24,809 nt of DNA from a virus. The notes under the pieces are model-generated. The model ran no database searches. It saw nothing but the letters and a program-made list of their open reading frames with translations, and had not been told where the DNA came from. Below, one piece after another: positions 16,380-23,033 of this stretch (position 1 is the stretch's first letter; the number at the start of each line of letters is the position of its first letter). The stretch is taken from positions 1 to 24,809 of IMG/VR virus record IMGVR_UViG_3300009100_000042; one strand, 5' to 3'. The position numbers and the translations under genes were made by a program.

Positions 16380-16398
16380 TGTCACACCCAGTATGACG
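16380..16398. repeat. 19-bp dyad repeat, site F (one base before a start codon)
   Basis: Gene-sense CGTCATAC-TGG-GTGTGACA fills almost the whole gap between the stop of the 16399-16611 gene and the TTG at 16378, leaving one A. It shares the tract TGACAATTGGCC with the start of the large terminase on the other strand. Confidence 0.8.
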
Positions 16399-16611
16399 TT
16401 AGGCAGGCTTCGCGGGGCTAGCTTCCTGCTTGCCAACCATATGGCCGGAGCCGCCCTTAGCAAACTTCCCGCCATTTCCACTCGGATCGGTAGCAGTCGT
16501 CCCCGGCTTCTGCGGTCCTGCGTACTGCTGACCAACCATGTGGCCGCTTCCGCCGACCGCGAACTTTGGGGAACTCTTCGACTTGGTCTTGCTCTTTCCG
16601 GTAGTGGGCAT
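16399..16611 (-). CDS. Small basic glycine-rich protein with duplicated GGSGHMVG motif
   Basis: A 70-residue protein. The motif F-A-[VK]-G-G-S-G-H-M-V-G-[QK]-Q occurs twice, near 17-29 and 50-62, separated by a proline/threonine stretch. Short proteins with such repeats are common beside phage portal genes. ATG at 16611 has AAAGGA eight bases upstream. The frame continues upstream to 16869, but that part is a shadow of the Ig-like gene. The stop directly abuts dyad site F. Role unknown; head or internal virion association is likely by position. Confidence 0.68.
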   Translation of the reverse strand: MPTTGKSKTKSKSSPKFAVGGSGHMVGQQYAGPQKPGTTATDPSGNGGKFAKGGSGHMVGKQEASPAKPA

Positions 16612-16667
16612 AATCAACGTCCTTTCCTTGCTCGTTGGTTGTCGTACTCCGGCGTAAATCGGAGGGT

Positions 16668-17207
16668 TCATGCTGTCGTGAAACTCCACGCAGTGGTGCT
16701 GGCTTGTGCGGCGACCGGGGTTCCACTCAGATCGGTCACCACCCCTGCCGCCCAAATGATGTAATACTGCGTTGCGGCTGCAAGTGCGGCAGTCAAATGC
16801 AGTATCACGTTGTTGCCGGAAATCTGAACCTGCCCTGCACCGGACCCTGCATCGACAGCAACATCCCAACTATCAATGGTGCTGTTGTCGGATGTTTTCT
16901 TCAGCGTGAATAGCCCAGCTTCACCGAGAACGACGGGTACGTCAAACGCCACAGTCGGAGCAACGTTGATCGATACTCCTGTAGCGTTGTCAGCGGGAGT
17001 AAATCCGGTGTTGACGGGAGCCGTTGTGTCGGTTGAAATTCCCCCAACGATCCCTGTCATGTCTTCGTTGTCAACACGAAGAAAAGGCTCAGCCAACTCG
17101 TTAATCAGGACATTCTCGTAGTCCTGACTGTCAATTCTAATTTTGGTGGAGCCAGCCCGCCGAAGGGCACCGCCAATGTCTTCCCGGTCTACATACTGAA
17201 GTGGCAT
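16668..17207 (-). CDS. Ig-like (Big_5-type) virion protein
   Basis: A 179-residue protein. Residues about 60-179 match the bacterial Ig-like Big_5 domain pattern: TAPVNTGFTPADNATGVSINVAPTVAF in the first strands, and DLSGTPVAAQASTTAWSFTT closing the fold. The first 55 residues are charged and probably form a helical anchor. Ig-like domains decorate phage heads and tails and may aid weak binding to cell surface sugars. ATG at 17207 has AGGAGGG eight bases upstream, overlapping the portal stop. A short hairpin (CTCCG/CGGAG, 16647-16664) follows it. Confidence 0.75.
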   Translation of the reverse strand: MPLQYVDREDIGGALRRAGSTKIRIDSQDYENVLINELAEPFLRVDNEDMTGIVGGISTDTTAPVNTGFTPADNATGVSINVAPTVAFDVPVVLGEAGLFTLKKTSDNSTIDSWDVAVDAGSGAGQVQISGNNVILHLTAALAAATQYYIIWAAGVVTDLSGTPVAAQASTTAWSFTTA

Positions 17208-17216
17208 TGTACCCTC

Positions 17217-19352
17217 CTATCCTACCCCACCCGCAATACGGGTGCGTGGACCTTGGTCTTTCGTAACATCACCGCCCTTGGGCGTCTGTTGCCCCTGCGC
17301 CTTAGCTCCGGCAGCAACGGTCTCAGTGGTTTCCCCTTCAGGGGGAGGGGCTTCCATCTCAGCCGCAGTGCGTGCCTCGGCCTCAAGCTGGGCGTCGATT
17401 TCCTCTTCGGTCGGGACGATCTGCTCGCCGTCCAGCCCGATGTTGGTAGATAGAGCGCGCAGAAGGTTAGCGCGGCCCTTAACCCCAAGAATTGGAGCGT
17501 CGATTGGATTAGCAGTGATCTGCAAGAACTCAAGCTGACGGGACCGCTCAGTCTCACGCTGAATGGCGACGTTGACGCCTTTAACTTGGATATTTTCGTC
17601 GCCACGTAACCAACCAGCAGTATCGCTGAGCATCAAAACGTCAACGGTGCCTTGCAGAAGTGGATCGAACACGTCCCGGTCAATATTAGCGGCGACCGTT
17701 TGGAGTATCTTGCTCGCGTTGCCCATGAGCATAGCGAGACCCGAAGACGTGCGTCCTGCGCCCGAGCCTACTCCCTGCCCGGAGAGATACTTCGGTATCG
17801 CTGATATGTCGTCGGCTATGGAGCCAAACGCCTGATAGACCGCCAGTAGCTCTTGTGCGTTGCTCTGCGGCTGGAAGAAGTCCACCGGAGGCTGCGTGTT
17901 CCCGTTCCCCGTTGGGTCGCTCTGTGCGTGCCACCTCTTCCACGGGAATATCTGCTCCCCGTTCTCCCCCGGCGCGAGCCTGTCGTCTAAGATAATCACT
18001 TGCGGCCCGGAGGCTATCGACATATTGTTGACCAAGGACCGCAAGGTCGCGTTGGTGACATCCTCTATGTCCGACAAAATATCCGGCAGGCCATTGCCAA
18101 CCGGCGTTCCGGGCACTTTCTCGAATGACGTGATGTAGTACGGGTGCCGCTTCCTCGGACTTGGTGTCAACTGGCATTTTATGACCCATTTTCCAATCAG
18201 CCACAACTCAACGTGGTGGTCACGGAGGGGCTGGCCTAGAATAACTGGATCGGTCATCCCGTAGTCGATCAGCAGTTTACCCTGAATGTTCCCCGTAAAT
18301 CGGAGGAAATTCATCATCCCCGACCGGTTCCACCGGGGGTTTTCACGGTTCTCGTAGAGCGCCCTCTCCGTGTCAGTGTCGTCCCAATTATCCGCGATGC
18401 CGCCTCGCCCATACTCTTCGAGCACGGCCTCGACATTCGCATGATTATAACCCGGAAGATCGAGACAGTCATTGAGTTCGGCCCGTGTAATTCTACCGCG
18501 CTCAATCACGTCTGCTTGTTCAATGCTGGACGCTCCCGGTGTCCAGTACAAGTCAAACGGAGAAATTCGATACCAGCACAAACGAGGCTGGTTGACCACC
18601 TGTGCGACGCCGTTCATGTAGCGGACTTGCGGGACCACCCGAACTTCTGGCCCCTTCAAGCAAGCGAACGGAAACAGCGGCAAATCAACAAGAAACTCTG
18701 CAAAAGCTTGATACAACCCGCCTTCAACAAAAATTTCCTCAATTTTCTCCTCAGTCAACTTGGCACGATCAGCAGCGTTTTTCTTTTCCGCTGTGCGTGC
18801 CATGAGGAAAAGCTGTTTGGCGCGCTCCCGCGCCGCTTCCTCGTCAACTGGCTGACCGGCTTGCTTGAGGGAGAACAACTCCATCAAGACGATTTTTTGG
18901 ATAGCCGCTTGCACTTCTGGCGGGACATCGGGGTCGGCGGGAGCACCGATACCCCAAGCCCGTTCCGGCGACAGATAAACATCCCGCAGAAGCGAAGTGG
19001 CCCCACGACACTTCATGGCGACCAATCTGGCGTAGACTTCTGACCCCCCGAACTGCCGGATAGCCGCTAACTTCTGAGGGTCATACTGTCCATTAAAAGT
19101 GCGCAGTGCGGCTAAAAGCCTACGCGCCCAGCCGGGCTGCGTATTGCGATGATTTGAAAATATTTCATATTGATTTGTGACGTACGCAGCCAAGTCATCA
19201 AGTGTTTCTTGGCTCTGTTGCTGCGGCTGGCTCTGCAACCGCTGCTGCTCTAACATCTGTGTGAGAGCGGTTCCCCCTATCACTCGCAACGCTGGGCGCG
19301 TCGGGTGTGTTGAGACGACAGGCGGCGCAGTCGTGGGGATCGCTTCGGCCAT
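17217..19352 (-). CDS. Portal protein
   Basis: A 711-residue protein consistent with the podovirus portal ring through which DNA enters and leaves. Marker segments are YLSGQGVGSGAGRTSSGLAM around residues 500-520, KILQTVAANIDRDVFDPLLQG after it, and an acidic C-terminal tail with EEEIDAQLEAEARTAAEME. Length fits larger podovirus portals. The ATG at 19352 has AAGG five bases upstream. The frame continues 53 codons further, but that part would run across the divergent promoter and has no ribosome binding site. The gene is first in the late operon. Unusually, the terminase genes lie on the opposite strand. Confidence 0.85.
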   Translation of the reverse strand: MAEAIPTTAPPVVSTHPTRPALRVIGGTALTQMLEQQRLQSQPQQQSQETLDDLAAYVTNQYEIFSNHRNTQPGWARRLLAALRTFNGQYDPQKLAAIRQFGGSEVYARLVAMKCRGATSLLRDVYLSPERAWGIGAPADPDVPPEVQAAIQKIVLMELFSLKQAGQPVDEEAARERAKQLFLMARTAEKKNAADRAKLTEEKIEEIFVEGGLYQAFAEFLVDLPLFPFACLKGPEVRVVPQVRYMNGVAQVVNQPRLCWYRISPFDLYWTPGASSIEQADVIERGRITRAELNDCLDLPGYNHANVEAVLEEYGRGGIADNWDDTDTERALYENRENPRWNRSGMMNFLRFTGNIQGKLLIDYGMTDPVILGQPLRDHHVELWLIGKWVIKCQLTPSPRKRHPYYITSFEKVPGTPVGNGLPDILSDIEDVTNATLRSLVNNMSIASGPQVIILDDRLAPGENGEQIFPWKRWHAQSDPTGNGNTQPPVDFFQPQSNAQELLAVYQAFGSIADDISAIPKYLSGQGVGSGAGRTSSGLAMLMGNASKILQTVAANIDRDVFDPLLQGTVDVLMLSDTAGWLRGDENIQVKGVNVAIQRETERSRQLEFLQITANPIDAPILGVKGRANLLRALSTNIGLDGEQIVPTEEEIDAQLEAEARTAAEMEAPPPEGETTETVAAGAKAQGQQTPKGGDVTKDQGPRTRIAGGVG

Positions 19353-19359
19353 GGCCACC

Positions 19360-19388
19360 TTGACTTTCAAAAACAGGTATGCTACTCT
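19360..19388 (+). promoter_or_regulatory. Rightward promoter of the packaging module
   Basis: TTGACT (19360-19365), 17-base spacer, TACTCT (19383-19388). It would give a leader of about 24 bases before the endonuclease ATG. Its -10 overlaps the -10 of the leftward promoter. Confidence 0.55.
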
Positions 19389-19412
19389 ACACTGTATTGT
19401 AGAGGTTGTCAA
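19384..19412 (-). promoter_or_regulatory. Leftward promoter of the portal/late operon
   Basis: On the minus strand a perfect TTGACA (19412-19407), a 17-base spacer and TAGAGT (19389-19384). The transcript would begin about 25 bases before the portal ATG. Confidence 0.6.
19385..19404. promoter_or_regulatory. Perfect 7-6-7 palindrome over both -10 elements
   Basis: CTCTACA-CTGTAT-TGTAGAG lies across both overlapping -10 hexamers. Protein bound here would block both directions. It is unrelated in sequence to the dispersed 19-bp dyad. Confidence 0.55.
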
Positions 19413-19418
19413 CCCCCC

Positions 19419-19874
19419 ATGTCCAAGACAAATACAGAATACAATAAAGAGTATTACAAGAAAAATAAGGAGAAGGTGCTTGCCAAAAACAAAGCATGGA
19501 ATGACACACACTCTGAAAGACTGAAAGAACTATCCGCTAAAAGGTATGCAGAGCGACCCAAACCAGAACCAAAACCAAGACAACCAAGACCACGTAAATT
19601 TACATCCAAACATGAAAGATACCGGCACTATCAATATAAAAGGCTGTATGGTATAACATTAGAGCAATACAATGCTATGCTGGCAGAACAACATGGGGTT
19701 TGCAAAATCTGCTCAAAACCACCAGAAACACGTTTGTTGAGCGTTGATCATTGCCATAATACTAAAAAAATACGTGGATTAATATGTCAACATTGTAATA
19801 TGGGGCTAGCAAACTTCAAAGATAACATTGAAGCACTAGAACGAGCCGTCAAGTACCTAAAAGGTGAACTATGA
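19419..19874 (+). CDS. Recombination endonuclease VII-type HNH nuclease
   Basis: A 151-residue protein. The first 60 residues are basic and disordered. The core contains YGITLEQYNAMLAEQ (77-91), CKIC (95-98), DHCH (110-113), RGLICQHCN (119-127) and a C-terminal helix, which is the endonuclease VII/HNH zinc-binding layout with two CxxC pairs. T4 endonuclease VII resolves branched DNA before packaging, so the location next to terminase is logical. The gene is visibly richer in A/T than its neighbours, which suggests later acquisition; a free-standing homing nuclease is the main alternative. No good ribosome binding site precedes the ATG. It overlaps terS by four bases. Confidence 0.85.
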   Translation: MSKTNTEYNKEYYKKNKEKVLAKNKAWNDTHSERLKELSAKRYAERPKPEPKPRQPRPRKFTSKHERYRHYQYKRLYGITLEQYNAMLAEQHGVCKICSKPPETRLLSVDHCHNTKKIRGLICQHCNMGLANFKDNIEALERAVKYLKGEL

Positions 19875-20434
19875 CCGTTCCACAGGCTTTAGACCTCGGA
19901 AAAGATGTCAACGTAGTTAAGCTAGCACGAGAGATAGCCATTGACCATTACCCGGTGGCAGACGTTCTTGCGCGCTACCAGATCGACAATGACACGTGGG
20001 ACGCCCTTAATGAGTGGCCCCGCTTCCAAGAACTACTCGCACACGAGCGCCAGCAATGGCACGGTGCCCTCAACACCAACGCCCGTATCCGTCTCAAGTC
20101 AGCCACGCTGATTGAAGAGTGGATGGAAGAGGGCGACACCTACCTGCACGACAAGAGCCAGACGCTCAACAGCAAGATTGAGCTTCTGAAGCTACTTGGT
20201 AAGTTCTCACAGCTTGACACGCCACCCACCGCTGAACAGGCTGTCGCTGGTGGACGTGTGGTCATCAACATCAGCATGGGTGAAGCCAAAGTAGCCTATG
20301 AAGATGCTGCTCCCACCATTGATATCACCGACTACCAAGAACGCGATCCTGATATGATTGAGTTCGACTGGGAAACTGAGTTCGAGCCTAATCCTATAGC
20401 TGGATCAGAAGCTATTTTTGAAGACGCAACGTAA
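19871..20434 (+). CDS. terS: Probable small terminase subunit
   Basis: A 187-residue protein. The N-terminal part (about 12-50) has an HTH-like pair of helices (VVKLAREIAIDHYPVADVLARYQID) for DNA recognition. The middle is helical (ARIRLKSATLIEEWMEEG), as needed for the oligomeric ring, and the tail is acidic. No unique motif exists for this family, so the call comes from position immediately upstream of the large subunit, size, and the predicted fold. The ATG overlaps the endonuclease stop (ATGA), so the two are co-translated. It would select phage DNA for packaging. Confidence 0.7.
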   Translation: MTVPQALDLGKDVNVVKLAREIAIDHYPVADVLARYQIDNDTWDALNEWPRFQELLAHERQQWHGALNTNARIRLKSATLIEEWMEEGDTYLHDKSQTLNSKIELLKLLGKFSQLDTPPTAEQAVAGGRVVINISMGEAKVAYEDAAPTIDITDYQERDPDMIEFDWETEFEPNPIAGSEAIFEDAT

Positions 20435-20448
20435 TACTAGGTATGACA
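20430..20448. repeat. 19-bp dyad repeat, site G (one base before the terL start)
   Basis: CGTAATAC-TAG-GTATGACA. The left half carries two mismatches where it overlaps the terS stop; the right half is perfect. One A separates it from the terL TTG start. This copy is on the opposite strand from most others but in the same relation to its gene. Confidence 0.65.
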
Positions 20449-20449
20449 A

Positions 20450-21286
20450 TTGGCCCTCATCACAGACGACATCACCATTGACTACGCTGCCCCGCCCACA
20501 ATTGGGCGCATGATGCAGAGTGAGGCGTTTGGACGGCTCGTTGCCGGTCCTGTCGGCTCCGGCAAGACTTTGGGGTGCATTTTTGAGCTATTACGCCGAA
20601 GTATTCAGCAAGGAAAAGCTCCTGACGGGTACAGGTACACCCGTTTTGCCATCGTCCGGCAGACTCTCAAACAGATGCGTGAGACCTTGCTGAAGGACAT
20701 AATGTCAGGTTTACAGGGCATTGTGTCGTACAAAGTGTCAGAACACACCATTTTTATCAAATTTGGGGACGTTCGCTCAGAATGGATACTGATCCCACTT
20801 GAAAACATTGAAGACCAGCGGCGTCTTCTGTCGTCCCAGTTGACCGGAGCGTGGATCAACGAGGGCATTGAGATTGACATTTCGCTGATCGACCCCATTG
20901 GTGGCCGGTGTGGACGTTTCCCCGGCCCAAAACTAGGTGGCTGCACGTGGAAAGGGGTCATCGTGGACACCAACTTCCCAGAGGAAGGGGGAGAATGGTA
21001 CAATTTTATGGAGTTAAACACTCCGAGCGACTGGCAAATGTTCTACCAGCCGGGTGGTCTCACCCCCGAAGCCGAAAATCTGCAGTGGCTCAACCAAACC
21101 CCTGACACACTACTACTCTCTGAAGACGATCCGATACGGCTGGCCCAAGGCCGAAAGTATTATGAGCGGCTCGCAGGGTCCACGCTTGGACCAAACTGGG
21201 TAAAACGCTACGTTCACGCCCTTTCGGCGATGACCCCAGTGGTGCTGCCGTTTTTCGTGATAGTTTTGTTAAGTCGTTTCACGTGA
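20450..21286 (+). CDS. terL: Large terminase, ATPase part (frame-split)
   Basis: A 278-residue product holding the packaging ATPase. Walker A is GPVGSGKT (33-40). A conserved RQT motif lies at 70-72. TGAWINEG (132-139), with Glu138 as likely catalytic base, is the Walker B-like region. The start is TTG at 20450, since TGA CAA precedes it in frame; the nearest ATG would leave only about 12 residues before Walker A. Homology ends at codon 258 (CTT, 21221-21223). After it this frame runs 21 unrelated residues to a TGA. The family sequence continues in the -1 frame (FGDDPSGAAVF, from TTC at 21223). Confidence 0.85.
   Translation: MALITDDITIDYAAPPTIGRMMQSEAFGRLVAGPVGSGKTLGCIFELLRRSIQQGKAPDGYRYTRFAIVRQTLKQMRETLLKDIMSGLQGIVSYKVSEHTIFIKFGDVRSEWILIPLENIEDQRRLLSSQLTGAWINEGIEIDISLIDPIGGRCGRFPGPKLGGCTWKGVIVDTNFPEEGGEWYNFMELNTPSDWQMFYQPGGLTPEAENLQWLNQTPDTLLLSEDDPIRLAQGRKYYERLAGSTLGPNWVKRYVHALSAMTPVVLPFFVIVLLSRFT
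21221..21236 (+). other. -1 frame junction in terL
   Basis: Reading CTT and then TTC (sharing the T at 21223) restores the family sequence YVHALFGDDPSG. The tract CCCTTTC is not a canonical slippery heptamer in the zero frame, and the following hairpin (CGGC/GCCG enclosing ACC/GGT) is weak. A missing T in the sequence (three instead of four) would explain it equally well. Confidence 0.55.
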
Positions 21287-21289
21287 AAC
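21276..21289. promoter_or_regulatory. parS-like 14-bp palindrome GTTTCACGTGAAAC
   Basis: A perfect palindrome equal to the core of the bacterial chromosomal parS (ParB-binding) consensus; with flanks it matches 15 of 16 positions. It covers the stop of the first terL frame and the GTG of the second, and in the family frame codes for FHVK. Function as a ParB site is unproven; the conserved protein sequence could produce it by chance. Confidence 0.4.
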
Positions 21290-21921
21290 ACTCGCTTGAG
21301 CCAGTCATTGGGCATTTCCTGCTTATTGGGCAAGATTTCGGCCGCGATCCATGGTCGATCATCTGTCAGCCCAATCATAAGGGCCAATTGCTGGTTCTTG
21401 AAGAAGTCCCCGTCGAGAATATGGGGTTGGAGAAGCATATTCAAATGAATTTGCGCCCCCGTCTCATGCAAGAGCGGTATAGGGGTCGTCCAATAGCGAT
21501 GGTGGGAGACCCCGCTGGGGTAGCCAAAGATAGTCTGTACGAAGAAACCAGTTTTGACCTGCTCAAAAAGCATGGTTTTAGTGCCTATCCGGCGTCAACC
21601 AACGATATAGACGCGCGACTACGCGCCTGTGAGACGTGGTTCCTCGAACAGCGCGGCGGAGAAGCTGCAATCTTGATCGACGGGTCTCGATGCCCCAAGC
21701 TAGTTCGCGCCCTATCAGGAGCTTATAAGTTCGGAAAGACCCGCGATGGGCGGCGAAAAGCCCTACCTGAGAAAGATGAATGGTCTCACCCGGCAGACGC
21801 CTTACAATACGCATGTCTCGCCGCCCTCGGGGGCCAACAGTTGCAGTATATTACACGCCGTCTATCGGCGGCGATGAACCGGTCTTCTCGTCCTTTGATG
21901 CCGGTGGCGGCGTGGACTTAA
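21283..21921 (+). CDS. terL: Large terminase, nuclease part (frame-split)
   Basis: The open frame begins well before 21283 (at least from 21223) and holds the RNase H-like nuclease that cuts concatemers. IGQDFGRDP carries the first metal aspartate, MVGDPAG the second, and EWSHPADALQYA the third. The first start codon in this frame, GTG at 21283, overlaps the stop of the ATPase frame (GTGA), so reinitiation could make a separate 212-residue nuclease. But the family sequence GDDPSGAAVFRDSF lies before it, so a 490-residue fused protein is the ancestral form. The stop shares TTAA with the stop of the convergent gene. Confidence 0.83.
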   Translation: MKHSLEPVIGHFLLIGQDFGRDPWSIICQPNHKGQLLVLEEVPVENMGLEKHIQMNLRPRLMQERYRGRPIAMVGDPAGVAKDSLYEETSFDLLKKHGFSAYPASTNDIDARLRACETWFLEQRGGEAAILIDGSRCPKLVRALSGAYKFGKTRDGRRKALPEKDEWSHPADALQYACLAALGGQQLQYITRRLSAAMNRSSRPLMPVAAWT

Positions 21922-22124
21922 AGTGACGCCCTCACTGCAGCGTCCTTGGCTTCGAGCAGCTTGCGCAACGCCACGGTGCGTTCAGCGTTGCGCGGGATAA
22001 CATCGACAATTACCCGCGCTAACTCCGCAAACTCCATGCTCACACCCTTCAGTTTTTCCGACAAGTGTTCGTAATTGAAGAAAGCGAGAATGGGATCAGT
22101 CTGAACTTCCTCTGCAGTAAACAT
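21918..22124 (-). CDS. Acb2/Tad1-hairpin-like protein, putative anti-CBASS sponge
   Basis: A 68-residue helical protein. The order FFNYEHLSEKLKG, FAELARVIVDVIPRNAERTVALRKLLEAKDAAVRA fits the small Acb2-type family, in which a first Y-x-[HP] segment is followed by a long helix and an R/E-x-T-x-A-L-x-K-L-x-E-A helix. Characterised members form hexamers that trap cyclic di- and trinucleotides, blocking CBASS effectors. ATG at 22124 has AGGAG seven bases upstream; a GTG one codon before is less likely. It is the last gene of the leftward early-type cluster and ends convergent with terL. The family assignment is from pattern only. Confidence 0.6.
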   Translation of the reverse strand: MFTAEEVQTDPILAFFNYEHLSEKLKGVSMEFAELARVIVDVIPRNAERTVALRKLLEAKDAAVRASL

Positions 22125-22139
22125 CACTTCTCTCCTCGG

Positions 22140-22394
22140 TTATTGTGCCCATCGTGGGTGACGAGCATCCATGAACTCAGTCACTATTTTGTTCACTGTC
22201 TCTTCTAACCGATCATCAAATGGCGGTGGCCTAGCATGAATACTAGAATTTGAGCATTGTATGGTGTCACGCTCCTTGTCATATCTAAAAGACAGCACGA
22301 CAAATATTTCCACCCCGTTTTCTATACCCTCTAACAAATGTTCAGTAATATCGGCCACAAAATCAAGCCGGTCTTCTTTGCTCAATTTGGCCAT
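22140..22394 (-). CDS. Hypothetical protein, 84 aa
   Basis: A mixed alpha/beta small protein, acidic at the start (SKEDRLDFVADITEHLLEGIENGVE), with a central strand (IFVVLSFRYDKERDTIQC) and a C-terminal helix. It has two short spans alike those of sibling proteins in this cluster that concern surveillance-like 'visualise user-level' small folds, but no family was recognised. GAAGG lies ten bases before the ATG, and dyad site H ends 31 bases upstream of it. Function unknown; early host-takeover or anti-defence is a guess from position. Confidence 0.6.
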   Translation of the reverse strand: MAKLSKEDRLDFVADITEHLLEGIENGVEIFVVLSFRYDKERDTIQCSNSSIHARPPPFDDRLEETVNKIVTEFMDARHPRWAQ

Positions 22395-22399
22395 TGCAA

Positions 22400-22732
22400 T
22401 TATACCTTCAATTTTGGGTCCACTTTGTCATACGGAGGTATGACAACCCAGTTGAACACATCCCCAGCCACGTCTGGCTGGTTCGCCATCCACACAACAG
22501 AGACGACTTGCACCTTACCGCTCAGAAGTAGCCGCCACCGTGCCCGCCAATTGAACACCATCACGACTTCAGTTTTGAGCACTCCATCCGGCCGCACCCA
22601 CACGCTCTCACCATTGTCATTTTTTGCCTCTTTGTAAGTGTGGTTTGGTGGGTCATAGTTGACGTAATATATCCGCCTGTAACCCAGCTTGACCGCACAC
22701 CAGTCACGCGCTTGAAGTAGGTGGTGTCTCAT
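22400..22732 (-). CDS. Hypothetical protein, 110 aa (RWRLLLSGK motif)
   Basis: A basic protein with an aromatic middle (RRIYYVNYDPPNH) and the segment NWRARWRLLLSGKVQVVSVVW. The R-W-R-L-L-x-x-G pattern recurs in small uncharacterised phage proteins, but the function is not known to me. The second ATG, at 22732, is chosen because GAGGG precedes it by five bases; the first, at 22744, has no site. The start lies within the end of the preceding gene. Dyad site H is encoded in the C-terminal part (VIPPYDK). Confidence 0.6.
   Translation of the reverse strand: MRHHLLQARDWCAVKLGYRRIYYVNYDPPNHTYKEAKNDNGESVWVRPDGVLKTEVVMVFNWRARWRLLLSGKVQVVSVVWMANQPDVAGDVFNWVVIPPYDKVDPKLKV
22426..22445. repeat. Dyad repeat, site H (four-base spacer)
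   Basis: Gene-sense TGTCATAC-CTCC-GTATGACA. Both half-sites are perfect inverted copies, but the spacer has four bases instead of three. It is 31 bases upstream of the ATG at 22394 and codes for VIPPYDK of the upstream gene. Confidence 0.7.
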
Positions 22733-23033
22733 CCCAACCCTCATCTGCTAACCTCATCAATTTATGAATTGATCGCTGCAGCAGCCACACGGCACTGTCC
22801 GCAGCGGCTATACTCGACGCAAAATACTCACTTTTGTCATTAGAATATCCTATGACGATCACCCCACCCAAGTTTGCGTGCATCGCCTCTTGCAGTATGA
22901 CGTTGGGGTTCAAGTCGAGTGACGTTATAGTCTGCAGCCTCACCACCTTGTCGTCAGGCTCTTTACGGTCTGTACCCCCCTCCGATGGCTCGGAAGGGGG
23001 CACGATAGTCAGTTTGGGTGGCTCGTCAGGCAC
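22704..23033 (-). CDS. Hypothetical protein, 109 aa
   Basis: A protein with a disordered charged N-terminus and a compact C-terminal part: NLGGVIVIGYSNDKSEYFASSIAAADSAVWLLQRSIHKL. This alpha/beta pattern (VVIGYDNDGxxYFAS, then a helix with WLL) is shared by several small proteobacterial phage proteins of unknown role. The GTG start at 23033 has GGAGG nine bases upstream and overlaps the end of the previous gene by eight bases. A diverged half-site of the dyad (GTATGACG, 22894-22901) is encoded at NVIL. Confidence 0.65.
   Translation of the reverse strand: MPDEPPKLTIVPPSEPSEGGTDRKEPDDKVVRLQTITSLDLNPNVILQEAMHANLGGVIVIGYSNDKSEYFASSIAAADSAVWLLQRSIHKLMRLADEGWDETPPTSSA

Noticed and set aside
19353-19511. 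53-residue N-terminal extension of the portal
   Set aside because: It would translate across the divergent promoters, has no ribosome binding site, and looks like a hydrophobic artefact; ATG 19352 has a site and fits the promoter.
21918-21921. Terminator between terL and the Acb2-like gene
   Set aside because: The two stops overlap in TTAA and no hairpin with a U tract lies nearby on either strand.
22894-22901. Half-site GTATGACG
   Set aside because: Only one half matches; the other half is replaced, so it is not counted as a site.
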